The notes beneath the pieces were generated by a model, which saw nothing but the letters and a program-made list of their open reading frames with translations, was not told where the DNA came from and ran no database searches. A program made the position numbers and the translations under genes. Positions 23,341-34,938 of a stretch of 64,000 bases of DNA are shown one piece after another. Position 1 is the first letter of the stretch. Each line of letters begins with the position of its first letter. Source of the stretch: Malania oleifera (lineage: Eukaryota; Streptophyta; Magnoliopsida; Santalales; Ximeniaceae); NCBI RefSeq assembly GCF_029873635.1, contig NC_080419.1:69235823-69299822 (forward strand). Direction: 5' to 3'.

Positions 23341-23850
23341 AGACAGTACCGATTTCTAAGGTTCCCTATCGTATAGATCCAGCTGAATTAGGAGAATTGA
23401 AGAATCAGTTGTAAGACTTGTTGAATAGGGGATTTATACGACCCAGTGTATCGCCATAAGGAGCTCTAGTATTGTTTGTAAAGAAGAAAGATGGGTCTAT
23501 GAGGAAGTGTATTGATTATAGAGAAATCAACAAGGTTACTATTAAGAATAAATATCCTCTACCCTATATAGATGATCTGTTTGATCAGCTCCAGGGTACA
23601 CAGGTGTATTCCAATATTGACCTCAGATAAGGTTATTATCAGGTGAGAGTAAAGGCAAAGGATGTTGCAAAGACAACCTTCAGGACCAGGTACGGGCACT
23701 ATGAATTTCTCGTTATGCCTTTTGGTCTGATGAATGCTCCAACTGTGTTCACGGATTTGATGAATATAGTTTTTCACCAATATCTAGATCAGTTTATAGT
23801 AGTTTTTATTGATGATATACTGGTGTACTCGAGGAGTTTTTAGGATCATG
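23341..23850 (+). pseudogene. Gypsy reverse transcriptase
   Basis: RT core in order: [85 protein letters not shown] and the catalytic [10 protein letters not shown] (near 23802-23834). Stops at 23412, 23457, 23628 and 23841 (where relatives have Gln, Trp, Ser and Gln). The catalytic Asp pair is kept. Confidence 0.9.
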
Positions 23851-24620
23851 AGGTGCATTTGAGGCAGGTACTGCAGACACTCAGGGAAGAGCAACTCTAT
23901 GCCAATTTTAGCAAGTGCGATTTCTGGCTTGAGAAAGTTGCATTTTTAGGCCACGTGATCTTAGGAGATGGTATTTCAGTGGATCCCAGCAAGATCGTTA
24001 TAGTTGTGAATTGGGTCAGGCCGAAGAACATGCAAGAAGTTAGAAGTTTCTTAGGACTAACTGGTTATTACCATTGGTTTGTTGAGGGGTTTTTGGCTTT
24101 GTCAAGACCTCTCACGCGTTTGACTAAGAAGAATTCCAGATTTGTGTGGGATGAAGAATGTAAGCATAGTTTTAAGGAATTAAAGCAGTGGCTCATCACT
24201 ACACAAGTACTGATGATTCCATCAGGAGGTGATGGTTATATGATTTATAGTGATGCGTCTTTAAGAGGACTCGGTTGTGTATTAATGCAGCATGGTAGGG
24301 TGGTGGTGTATGCATCTAGGAAGTTGAAAGAATATGAAAATAACTACCTTACTCACGATCTAGGATTAGCTGCGGTTGTACATGCACTAAAGATCTGGAG
24401 ACATTACTTATATGGTGAGACATGTGAAATATTTTTTGATCACAAGAGCATAAAGTACATCTTCACACAGAAAGAGTTGAATATGTGTCAGAGGAGATGG
24501 TTAGAACTCATCAAGGATTACAACTGCACCATCAGTTACCACCTAGGTAAAGCAAATGTGGTAGCTGATGCACTGAGCAGTAAATAAAAGGATACAATGC
24601 AGTTAGCAGCAATAATTTAG
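23851..24620 (+). pseudogene. Gypsy RNase H
   Basis: 244 codons open from 23853. The RT thumb ([33 protein letters not shown]) is followed by RNase [56 protein letters not shown] and [19 protein letters not shown] catalytic Glu usually found in THDLELAA is Gly here (GGA at 24363-24365). A stop follows at 24585. Confidence 0.88.
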
Positions 24621-25720
24621 CACCCGATTCAGATGGACTTCTAAATACTCAACATGGAATTAGTAGCAGATGATCCTCTGGCGCTTATTTCCAGTCTAGT
24701 TGTACAACCTACACTATATGAAAGGATTAAAGCCACTTAGGGGAATGATCCATAATTGGCAGAAGTCATAGCTAAAATACAGGACGGTCAGGGAGAAGAA
24801 TTTAGCATTTTTGACGATGGGGCTTTGAGATTTCACCCCAGATTGTGTGTGCCTATAGATGACAACATCAGGAGGACGATTTTAGAGGAGGCACACAGAT
24901 CTCTATACAGTGTTCATCCTGGCAGTACGAAAATGTATAGGGATCTGCAGGAGTATTTCTGGTGGAGTGACATGAAGAGGGAAATAACAGAATTTGTGTG
25001 GTAGTGTTTGACGTGCCAGCAGGTTAAGGCTGAGCACCAGAGGTCAGCTAGTTAGTTGCAGCCACTTTTCATTCCTGAATGGAAGTGGGACCACGTATCC
25101 ATAGATTTTGTCATTGGGTTACCACCGACGCTGCATGGTTAGAATTTCGTCTGGGTAATTGTTGATAGGTTGACAAAGACAGCTCACTTTCTACCTATTA
25201 AGATTAGCTACCCTATGAACATGTTAGCAGAGATTTACATACAAGAAATTGTTCGACCCCATGGAGTGCCGATATCCATAGTCTCGGACCGTGATCCACG
25301 TTTCACATCGCGGTTATGGAGGAGTTTGTAGGAGGCACTAGGGACTCAACTAGCATTCAACACCGCTTTCCATCCTAAGAATGATGGTCGGACAAAGAGA
25401 ACTATTTAGGTACTCGAAGATATGTTGCAAGCGTATGTATTGGATTTTGGGGGTAGCTGGACTCAGTATATGTCATTAGTGGAATTTGCCTACAACAACA
25501 GCTATCGGGCTGGCATAGGTATGACTCCTTATGAAACATTTTATGGTAGGAAGTGTCGTTCCCCTCTATACTGGAGTGAGCTGGGTGAGAGGCGAGTTTT
25601 GAGGCCAGAAATAGTACAGCAGGCGTACGATAAAGTTTGACTCATTCGAGATAGGATCAGTGCAGCACAGAGTTGGCAGAAAAGTTATGCAGATACTTGC
25701 CATCGGGAACTGGAATTTGA
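24621..25720 (+). pseudogene. Gypsy integrase, catalytic Glu replaced
   Basis: HHCC zinc finger: EAHRSLYSVHPGSTKMYRDL and CLTCQQVK (near 25008). Core: WDHVSIDFVIGLPP (first Asp), [13 protein letters not shown] (second Asp), then HPKNDGRTKRTI, where the third catalytic residue is Lys (AAG, 25395-25397) instead of Glu. C-terminal VEFAYNNSYRAGIGMTPYE and FYGRKCRSPLYWSE follow. Stops at 24642, 24738, 24753, 25002, 25053, 25140, 25329, 25407 and 25638, mostly at expected Gln positions. Confidence 0.9.
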
Positions 25721-25721
25721 A

Positions 25722-26147
25722 GTGGGTGATCATGTATTTTTGAAGATAGCACCGCTGAAGGGAATCATGAGGTTTGGGAAGAAGGGTAAGTTGAGCCCTA
25801 GGTACATTGGCCCATTTAAGATACTCGAGAAGATTGGGTTAGTTGCCTATCGGTTGGCTTTACTGCCATCTCTATTTAGGATTCATGACATGTTTCATAT
25901 ATCTATGTTAAGGAAATATGTCCCAGATCCTTCCCATATTATTAGCTACACCGAATTGGAACTCGGTGATGCTTTGTCATATGAAGAAGCTCCAGTACAG
26001 ATTTTGGACAGAAAAGAACAGGAATTGTGCAGTAAGAAAATACCACTAGTCAAAGTCCTGTGGAGGAACCACACGATAGAAGAAGCTTCTTGGGAACTTG
26101 AAAATGAGATTAGACAGAAATACCCCCACCTATTTAGTGGGTCATAG
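25722..26147 (+). pseudogene. Gypsy integrase C-terminus with chromodomain
   Basis: 141 open codons. GDHVFLKIAPLKG and KLSPRYIGPFKILEKIG are the GPY/F module of integrase. PSLFRIHDMFHISMLRKYVPD leads to the chromodomain: EEAPVQILDRKEQEL, IPLVKVLWRNHTIEEASWEL and EIRQKYPHLF. The domain is thought to steer integration by reading histone marks. Aromatic residues (W in WRN, W in ASWEL) are present. Ends with TAG at 26145-26147. Confidence 0.9.
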
Positions 26148-26394
26148 CAGTGATGTGTAAATTGAAGTAGTGATAATTTTGTTTTGTACAATGTAATTGT
26201 AATGTAGAGTATAGGATAGGTAGTATTTTGGTTTTGGGGGAATTTTCTTTTATTCTTGTAATCTCCTAGAACTACCCATGTAACTATGGTATTCCTCCAC
26301 CATAAGTCAGGGCAGGTAATAAAATAAGTAGACCGTTTTGCCTTTAAGGGATGATGAGTTTTATGAATAGTAAATTTCAAGGACGAAATTTTAT

Positions 26395-26407
26395 AAGGAA
26401 GAGAGAA
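26395..26407 (+). promoter_or_regulatory. Polypurine tract of the gypsy element
   Basis: AAGGAAGAGAGAA immediately precedes the 3' LTR start TGTAATGACC. The upstream GGACGAAATTTTATAAGG is typical of Tekay-like elements. Confidence 0.85.
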
Positions 26408-28460
26408 TGTAATGACCCGAAGAATAATGGTATTTAAATAATAAAAAGGGAGGGAAATGGAATCGGTAATAGAAGGAGGCAGACAACTTCGTCGATGACA
26501 TTGCACTTTGGAGGAAATAACCTAAGAAATTTTTCAGGCCTCGTCGACGAACACAGGGGTTTCGTCGACAAGGGTTCTTCAGATCTCGGGGACGAGGTCC
26601 TGTCTTGTTGATGAGAAGATACCGAGAAGCATTTTTGGAAGTTTGAAATTCGTCGACGAGGGTGTAGGTTCGTCAGCGAAATTTCTATAGGACTCGTCGA
26701 CAAGGTGATGTGGCAACGAATCTCGCAGTATAAATAGTGCTTAAACTCATTTTTTACGCAAAAATTTCAGCGAAGACTCTCTCTCTCCTCTCTCTACGAA
26801 TCCTCTCCCATTTTTCTTCAATTTTGGCCCCGTTAGCCGCCGATCGACGATCTGAGGCCACCACGACGCTCCTGGGGAAGTTCTCTTCAAGTTTGCCCGA
26901 GTGGATCGTCAGTGGGACGGAGTTGGATTTAATCCCAGGTTCAGAGTAAGGTCTTTTAAAGCAAAATTTAGCTTTCCAGCAATTGTAGGAAATGTTGTAG
27001 ATGTAGAAATAGTAATATTTTATTATGAGATATATGGTTTTCAGGATGTTGAGTGGAGAACCCTACGGGTTTAGGACCCGTCATAGTAGGGGAATTTTAA
27101 CAGGAAACTGTATAGAGAAATATGCTTTGCTAGGCAGTTTTAAAATGATTTTCAGTATGAAATGTAAATTTTTGCTAAATTAATATTCACATTAGAACTT
27201 TATACAGTTTATCAAGTATGTTTAATATGTTTTAAAATTATTGTGTGGCTTGAGAATATAGATATAGTACAAAAACATGCTTTACAGTATTTTTCAGAGT
27301 TATGTTTTACAGAATATATAGACAGAGGAGATATTTTATAGTAATTACAGAATACTATGATTATACAGTTGATACAGATACAATTTACAGTACCATGACG
27401 TACTGTTTTATAGTTTATTTTAAAAATACAGTTGATACAGATTCAGTTTATCACAGCGTCATGGTTAATACAGTTATTACAGAATCATGATAAAACAGAT
27501 AGTTATATACAAAAATGTATTATATAGTATTAGACCCTATTGGACCATTACAGTTTACAGATTATAGTACCGTTGCTACATACATTATAGAGTGCAACCA
27601 CCTATTCAGATAATACGTGGTATAACAGTCAATCGGATGGATCCCAAGAGTGGTTAGGCTCCCCATCAGATATGGGTCGAGGAGGGCTGATCAGGCTAAT
27701 GGAGTATAATGGTTTATCTTGGTCAGCCAGCCAGGGTAGATCTTGCCTACGGGCTGCACAACCCTGTCATGATGGGTTAAATCATGGCACATAGTTATCC
27801 ACAGGGAAGTTTTCAGTTATTATACGTATATACAGTTTTATAGTAGCATTGGGTGTACTTATGTATAGTAGAAGAATTATTAATGGAAAACCTACAAAAG
27901 CAAATATGTTAAGCAACATGGGTACATGTGGTGGCTTTATATATTATTTGTACTTGTATTCTCATATTCATTTATACATGACTATATATAGAAACAGATT
28001 TTCATGGTATTGTAACTCATTTGCCACACACGGGCAATAGCATATTTCGTCTTACTGAGTGTCGTCTCATCCCATTACTTTAACATTTTTCAGGTGATCC
28101 AGATAGGCGAGCTGATCAGGCTCGCAGTTAGAGGGGCTTCAGTACTGCCCTATCAGTAGAGAGTGAGTATTTTTTTTGGAGTATTTCTGTATAGCCCTAG
28201 CCCAGTTAAGGGTATTTTGCGGAACAGTCGTACATGTATATTTTTGGGAATATTTTAGTACTCTGGTATTGTATATTTTGAATATGGTTATATGGATTCA
28301 GCTTCTTACTGCTTAGGTTGACAGTTTGGTATCAGAGCATTATAAATCTCATAGTATATATATAAAACTTGAAATAAATAGTAGGTCGTTACAACTTGGT
28401 ATGAGAGCATTATAAATCTCATAGTATATATAAACTGGAAATAAATAGCAGGTCATTACA
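26408..28460 (+). mobile_element. Gypsy 3' LTR (L3)
   Basis: 2053 bp, close partner of L2. It has about 45 bp more U3 (extra TCGTCGAC boxes near 26545-26590) and a tandem duplication of its last 70 bp (28329-28460). TATAAATA is at 26729-26736. Donor 1 GTAAGG at 26946-26947, acceptor 1 at 27043-27044, acceptor 2 at 28092-28093. Donor 2 is damaged (GTATAG at 27110). Two PBS-like boxes lie inside, TGGTATCAGAGC at 28327-28338 and TGGTATGAGAGC at 28397-28408. Confidence 0.92.
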
Positions 28461-28465
28461 CGATT

Positions 28466-30162
28466 ATTCCTTTTGGATGCAACGAATGAGATTCTACCTT
28501 CAAACAATGGATTGGAAGGCATGGAATGTTGTCACAAATTGAAATCTGATCCCTACTAAACTAGTATATGGAAAAGAAGTACCTAAAAAGGAAAAAGAAC
28601 TAATCGAATCAGATTACAAAATGTTGCGGATTAACTGAAGTGAAATAAATGCCTTATATAGTGCACTTGATGCAAATGAATTCAATAGAGTAATGACATG
28701 TAAAATAGTTAAGGAAATTTGGAGCAAATTAGAAGTAACCTATGAAGGCATAGTAGATGTTAGGGACAGTAGAATTGATATGTTAATTTGTGAATATGGA
28801 GCTTTTAGGATGAATTCCGATGAAACTATAATAAACATGTATACTAGGTTCACACATATCATAAACTCACTAAGTGCCTTAGGAAAAACATATTCCACCC
28901 ATGAGATGATTCGAAAAATTCTAAGAGCACTTCCATCTATGTGGGAACCGAAAGCCACTGCCATAACGGAAGGTAGAAACCTCAAAACAACTTCATTAGA
29001 TGAACTTATAGGATCACTTCTAACCTATGAAATGGTTTTGAAAGAAAGAAGCAAAGAAAATAAAAATAAGAAGTCTATAGCTCTAAAAGCCTCAAAAGAA
29101 CATTCAAATGAAGAAGATAACGAATCTAGTGAATTAGAAGATGAAGATTTAGCTTTCATAACTAAAAGACTTGGAAAATTCTTGTAAATAAACAAGAAAT
29201 TCACTAGAAAATTCAACGGATCAGAAACTGAAAAAGGTGAAAGTAATAAAAAGGAATACAAAAGCAAAAATGAATCTCCCACTTGCTATCACTGTAAAAA
29301 GGCTTGACACATCAAGCCGGACTACCCGTAACTCAAGAAGGAAAAGAGGAAAAAGAAGCTTGCAATGAATGCAACTTGGGATGACACAAGCTTGAGTGAA
29401 TCAGAGAGCGAATCAAGCGATCAAGAAGTAGCAAACATGTACTTCATGGCACACAATGAATAGGTAAACTCTTACTACTCTTTCTCAGAAGATTCGTGTG
29501 ATGAATCATGTGATAATTCATGTGAAAGCATGCCTTCTTATAAAGAACTTCAAGCTGAATTATTTTCTCTTCATAATAAGTTCATTAAGGTCTTAAAAAG
29601 GAACATAAGCTTGAAACAACCAAACGAAACACTTAGAAATCAGATTGAATCTTCAAAAATTGTTGAAAAAGAAGAAAACCTAAAGATTGAAGAGCTTGAG
29701 AAGAAAGTAGATAACATGTCTCAAAAATTAGCTAAGTCTCAAGTGAATGAAGATAGAAAAAGAGTGCTAGAAATAATTGATCTTAAAAACCAAATTTAAG
29801 ATAAGGAGAAGGTTATTTACAACTTTACCAAATGTAAAGATAACTTCGAAAAAATGCTAGGACAACAAAGGATGACTAACAATAAAGAAGGAATTGGTTA
29901 CAATGGAACACCAAACAAAAGAAAGAAAAACTTGTTTATGAGATATTTTGTAAATCAATCTAAACACTATGCAAGTACTTCATCGACAAACATTTATGAG
30001 CATACTACTTGCTACATGTATAAAAATAAAGGACATATAATGTTTAATTTTCCACTCAAGAAAAAGTACATGAAAGTAAAAAGTGAATGGAAGATAAACG
30101 CTAAAACTAGACAAGATTTAAAGAAAGTTAAGAAAGTTTGGATTCCAAAAGTAACAACATAA
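28466..30162 (+). pseudogene. Sirevirus C gag, remainder after gypsy insertion
   Basis: One reading frame from SFWMQRMRFYLQTMDW to the TAA at 30160, with seven nonsense codons (28540, 28636, 29185, 29305, 29329, 29461, 29797) and no frameshift. UBN2 capsid motifs (IWSKLEVTYEG, MYTRFTHIINSL, IRKILRALPSMWEP) are followed by an acidic region, zinc knuckle 1 (CYHCKKA, then a stop, and Cys to Tyr), a long coiled-coil-like stretch (29530-29799), and zinc knuckle 2 (CYMYKNKGHIMFNF) with two Cys lost. Both knuckles are therefore dead, unlike those of Sirevirus A. Confidence 0.88.
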
Positions 30163-30560
30163 ATCTTTTCTTGTAGGTTTGCTTTAGGACCACTCCGTCT
30201 AAAGATAAATGGTAATTGGATAGTGGATGTTCAAGACATATGACGAGATATAAATCTAAGTATACTTCTCTCACTAAAAAGGATGGAAGATATGTAACCT
30301 TCGGTGACAATGCAAAAGGCAAGATCATCGGAATTGGTAAAATAGGTAAAGACTCTTCACTCACTATAGATGATGTCTTGTTAGTTGATGGTCTAAAACA
30401 TAATATATTAAGCATTAGTCAACTTAGCGACAAAGGATTTGAAATAATGTTTAAGAAAGACAAATGCATAATTCAGAATTCTAAGGATCATAAGACATTA
30501 TTCACTACACATAGAATGAACAATGTGTATTGCATAAACCTTGGCAGCTTGATCTCTTAG
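30163..30560 (+). pseudogene. Sirevirus C protease
   Basis: The protease starts one frame away from gag: the active site reads MDSGCSRHMTRYKSK (30216-), where the Leu of WYLDSG is Met-like after a damaged WYL (TGGTAATTG). VTFGDNAKGKIIGIGKIG, LLVDGLKHNILSISQL and the CIIQNSKDHKTLF stretch follow. Ends in TAG at 30558-30560. Similar over its length to the protease of Sirevirus A. Confidence 0.85.
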
Positions 30561-30581
30561 GATATAACTTACTTAGCTGCT

Positions 30582-30980
30582 ATGAGTGAAAATAGTTGGT
30601 TTTGGCATAAAAGATTAGGACATGCCAGCATGGATCTCATATCTAAACTCTCCAAAAAGAATTTAGTTAAAGGTTTTCCTAACACCAAGTTTATCAAAGA
30701 TAAAATGTGTGATGTCTGTCAACTAAGAAAACAAATCAAGACAAGTTTCAAAAAGAAGAAACATATATCAACTAGTAGACCCCTAGAACTTATACACTTT
30801 GACTTGTTTGATCCTACTAGAACTCAAAGCTTAGGAGGAAAACAATACGCCTTTGTAATTGTTGATGATTACTCTGGATATATATGGGTATTGTTTTTAG
30901 CTAACAAAGAGGAAGCTTGTAATTCGTTAATCACTCTATGCAAGAAGCTTCAAAATGAGAAAGGGTACAATGTCTCAAGT
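30582..30980 (+). pseudogene. Sirevirus C integrase N-terminus, truncated
   Basis: HHCC finger SWFWHKRLGHASMD and CDVCQLRKQIKTSF, then HFDLFDPTRTQSLGGKQYAF and VIVDDYSGYIWVLFLANKEE, then KKLQNEKGYN. Homology stops at about 30980, before the second catalytic Asp. The sequence beyond resembles nothing in integrase, so a later insertion or deletion joined it to the minus-strand copia relic. Confidence 0.85.
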
Positions 30981-31139
30981 AATTTCATTAGTTTCATTTT
31001 GCTTGTGCACAAATACCCATTTGTATTCAACGAGTTGGATATCTTTTGTTGTTTGGATTACAGGTCCAAAAACTTCTCTTTTTGATAGAGAGTTTGTTGT
31101 GAAAATAATGCCTCTTCCAACAATGCACAACAGAATAAA

Positions 31140-31700
31140 CTTTGTAAATGTTCAAATAATACCATATGCAACAATCTAAAATGGTGAAATACATAATTAT
31201 TCCACAACCACAACAATATAAAGAGAGTAAAGATAAGAGCAACGACACTAGGAATTACGTGGTTCGGCAAAACCTACATCCACAGGAGCAATTGGCAAGA
31301 GATTTCACTATGAAAATCAAAGATACACACTCAATGATCTTCTCTCCTTCTCTTTCCCTTCTCTTACTCTCTTACTTATCAAAATATGCCCAGAAGACCA
31401 TATATAACAAACCCTTAGAGGCTTCCCTCTATCCCCAACTGTCACACCATTTACATTCAAAATTCAAATATTTTCTCGCAACCCAGGCACACTCGTCGAC
31501 AAGAAAAGGGGATTCATCGACGAGTCCAAAAAGCCCACTCATCGACTAGTCTATTATCTCGTCGATGATTCTTCTACTCTGATATTTTTTGGCTCTCGAT
31601 ATCTACTCATCGACAAGCATAGGGCACTCATCGACGTGTCTTCTGCTACTCTACACCAACATATGTTTTTCCTCTTTCCTTAGGAGAACCCGCAAAAACA
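31140..31700 (-). mobile_element. Copia LTR relic, minus strand, with GTCGAC cluster
   Basis: ATTACGTGGTTCGGCAAAACC (near 31255) matches the CGAACCACGTAA block near the 3' ends of copia LTRs, read on the minus strand. Six ATCGACGAG/CGTCGACAAG-like boxes (31495-31650) lie where U3 would be, with a TATATAACAAACCC region near 31400 ((-) GGGTTTGTTATATATG). Ends are not resolved. It probably belongs to the RT relic on its right. Confidence 0.5.
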
Positions 31701-31999
31701 TGTCTGACTGCTCCACTTTGAACTTAGAACGCTCGATTGGGACTGTCACCCTTCTAGCACTTGGAGAAATGTACCAAGTTCAAGCAATGCCGCTTGAACT
31801 TGTGATGTCAGCTTCAGCTTCTACCATTAACCTTGATATAGTTGTAAATTCAATAATCGAAGACTTTGCCTTAGTCTTCCAATAAGACCTTACCACAACA
31901 GTAAACACAAAAGTTACTGCAAGTCTTATATCACTAAAGCCCCCTACATAGTCTTCAACAAAACTAACAACTGACGGTCCACTCTATTGCCTGCTGAAA

Positions 32000-32430
32000 C
32001 ACTCCATTACACAATTATAGAGGACCTTTGACATATCCCGGACATCATAATTCGTCCTTGGGTACCGAACTGTAGACTTTTCACAACGATTCTCCACAGA
32101 ACCTCTCTAAGACAGCAAATAAAGTCTCCCTGAGGTTCTATCTACAAAGCCACCCAGAGATAACACCAATCTCCCTGCAGCTCTGGCCATGCGAATTAGC
32201 AAACCAGGACCCATCTTGGTAGTATCTAACACATACATGTCAAAAACTTTCAATATAGTTCCCAACTGATTAGACTCAGTTAAAGCATTTCTAGCTAATA
32301 ACATGTCATTCACCTACAATAGATACATCACTTCATACATCACTCTCACCTTCTTCCCAACTAGAAGCCTCACCAATTTATACCTGAATGGTGGTATGAT
32401 AGTGCATATGGGCCCACCGTGATCTTGCTG
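32000..32430 (-). pseudogene. Copia reverse transcriptase relic
   Basis: Minus-strand translation from about 32330 reads YV(N)DMLLARNALTE, FDMYVLDTTKMGPGLLIRM and RAAGRLVLS. This matches the copia RT stretch after the YVDD motif (YVDDMLIA, FEMKDLG, GMEI.RDRA.G.L.LS) with many changes; the catalytic first Asp is Asn. Short and heavily decayed. Confidence 0.5.
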
Positions 32431-32904
32431 GTCTCCTAAGTTGAAACTCCCTACAATATAACCAATTTCATCTTTGCCCTGAGTTTATTGCTCTACCTGC
32501 ATCACATGCCCATTCATATCATGATACTGTTGACCCGAGATGGAACTCCCTTCATTTCTGCCTCGAGTCCCAAACTCCACCTAAACCCACAAAGGGTTCA
32601 GAATCACTCTGAGACGGTCGACCAAATCTATAGTTCAAAGTTGCCTCGGTCGACCGAACTTATAAAAATGGTCGACGAAACCTTGTCCTTGGTCAACTGA
32701 ACCTCTCGGGTTGGTAAATTTTTTGACCGCAATTCACTAAGGTTAAAATTAATTAAACTCATTAATCTTTTTCGAAAAAGACCTCCATGTCCCCAATAAT
32801 TATTTTTTCATGAATATCTATATATACGCTCACATTTGTTTTAATTAGCTAGAGAATATAAAAAATCATTAAGAAAAATTCTCTAAAATTTTTAATACTC
32901 ATAC

Positions 32905-33798
32905 TGTAACGACCTGCTTAATTAACTGAGTTATATATATATATATATATATATACTCTACATACTCTGACACCATACTGGGGGGTAAACCCATTCATTA
33001 ACCTAAGCAGCAAGAAGCAGAAATTGAATAAACGTATCCATATGTAAATATATACAACACCATACCACACAATACCAGAGTGCTACATGTTTCCCAAAAA
33101 TATACACATATCTCTGTTCCCCAAAGCACCCTCAACTAGCTAGGGTATACAAAATCATTCCCAAAAATGTACTCACTCTCTGACAGGGCACCATTGAAGT
33201 CCCTTTACCTGCGAGCCTGATCTGCTCGCCTACCTGGATCACCTGAAAAATAATTCAATACTGGGATGAGCCAACGCTCAGTAAGAAGAAATATGCTATT
33301 ACTAGTGTGTGGCAAATGAGCTACAGTATCATGAAAACCTATTTTCAAATAAACATGTATAATTGAATATATAAATAAAGTATAAGTAATAAAATCCACT
33401 ATCCCCGTCCCTATTGCTTAACATAACAGTATTGGAGATTATTATTCAAAATACTTCTAGTATAAGTAAGCATGTTCCTTGTTTCTGTACATACGTAATA
33501 ATAATTGAAAATGTTCCCTGTGGCTATCTGTGTGTCATGACTTACCTCCTCATGACAGGGTTGTGCGGCCCGTAGGCGGGATTTACCCTAGCTGGCCAAC
33601 TAGGAATAAATCACTATACTCCATCGGTCAATCTGCCCACCTCAACCCATATCTGGATGGGGAGCCTAACCTCTTCAAGGGCCTAGGTGATTGACCTTAT
33701 CACGTATTATCTAAACACTCATAAAGTAACATAGTATCTGTAGCAACAAGACCGTGCTCTGTAGCTGCAAGTCCAACAGGGCCTGATATCATATAATA

Positions 33799-33835
<37 letters not shown>

Positions 33836-34938
33836 ATCTGATTTACCATGATTCTGAAGTACTGAATTAACCATGATGCTGCATAACTGCACTATAATTC
33901 ATATGTCGTAATACCGAAACTGTATAATCATAATACTAAAACTGCATAATCGTAAAACTAAAACTGTATAATCATAATACTGAAACTGTATAATCATACT
34001 AATATTCGTGTAATCATGGTACTGAGATTCATAAAATCATGGTACTAAAATTTATAAAATCATGGTATTAAAATATCGTAAAATTAGGATACTGGAATAT
34101 CATAAAACTTATATTCGTACTATATTCATATTCAAAAGCCACACGATACTGTAATACATAATTTTCATCATTAAATAAACTGTATAATATTTTAAAAATA
34201 CCTAGCATAGCATATTTCCCTTACCTGACTATTGGAAAGCCCCTATGGAATACTAGCCTAATACCCGCAGGGCCTCCTACAAAACACCCTGAAACCAACA
34301 TATGTCAGAACAAAATATCAGTATTTTTCTGCCTATATCGTTTCCTATAACTGTCATAAGGTCAAAAATAGGCTAAAAGGCCTTACCCTGAATTTGGGAT
34401 GAAATCCAACTTTGTTTTCCACCCGATCTGCTCCGACAGACTTGTAGAGAACTTTGCCAGGAGCGTCGTGGCAGCTTCGGATCGTCGATCCGGCGACTGG
34501 AGGGGTCGGAATAGAAGAGAGAAAGGAGAGAGTGACGTAGAGAGAGAGAGAGAGAGAGAGAGGAAAGAGGAAAGAGGAAAGAGAGAGGAGCGTGAAAAAT
34601 GGGTTTAAAATCCGGTTTTTAGCTGTTTATAGGGCCAGATTCATTGACGAGACACGTCACCTCGTTGACGAGTCCTTCATTAAATTCATCGACGAGACCC
34701 TGTATTCGTCGATGAAATTCAGAGTAGCCAAAATTCGTCTCTCTGTATTTTCTCGTTGACGAAGCCCTGTATTCGTCGATAAATTTTCTTCTGCACTCGT
34801 CGATGAGTCCTAGCAGTTTCCAAAAATAAAAATTATCCCCAAAATGCGATAACGAAGTCTACGGCCCCCTTCTGTTTTCGTATCTATTTTCTTCCCTCTT
34901 ATTATTATTAAAATGTTATTATTCTTCGGGTCACTACA
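32905..34938 (-). mobile_element. Solo gypsy LTR L4 (Tekay-like)
   Basis: 2034 bp on the minus strand between perfect CATAC duplications (32900-32904 and 34939-34943). No internal region. In sense: TCGTCGACGA-like palindromes (34640-34810), TATAAA at 34626-34631, a GA/CT tract (34541-34561), donor 1 at 34385-34386 (CAGG|GTAAGG), acceptor 1 at 34289-34290 (GGTTTCAG), donor 2 at 34223-34224 (TCAG|GTAAGGG), acceptor 2 at 33243-33244 (TTTTTCAG). PBS-like TGGTGTCAGAGT is trapped at 32964-32975. The core GCACAACCC is near 33560. Confidence 0.92.

Larger units (their letters stand above)
19446..28460 (+). mobile_element. Complete Ty3/gypsy chromovirus (Tekay/Del-like)
   Basis: A 9015-bp element with 5' LTR (19446-21390), primer binding site, gag-protease-RT-RNase H-integrase-chromodomain in one frame (21696-26147), polypurine tract and 3' LTR (26408-28460). 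It sits in the gag of Sirevirus C between CAATT (19441-19445) and CGATT (28461-28465), a 5-bp duplication with one change. Domain order with integrase after RNase H defines Ty3/gypsy; the C-terminal chromodomain and the GGACGAAATTTTATAAGG stretch before the 3' LTR fit Tekay. 28 nonsense codons make it non-autonomous. LTRs are similar by eye apart from a U3 gap and a tail duplication, so insertion is fairly recent. Confidence 0.92.
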
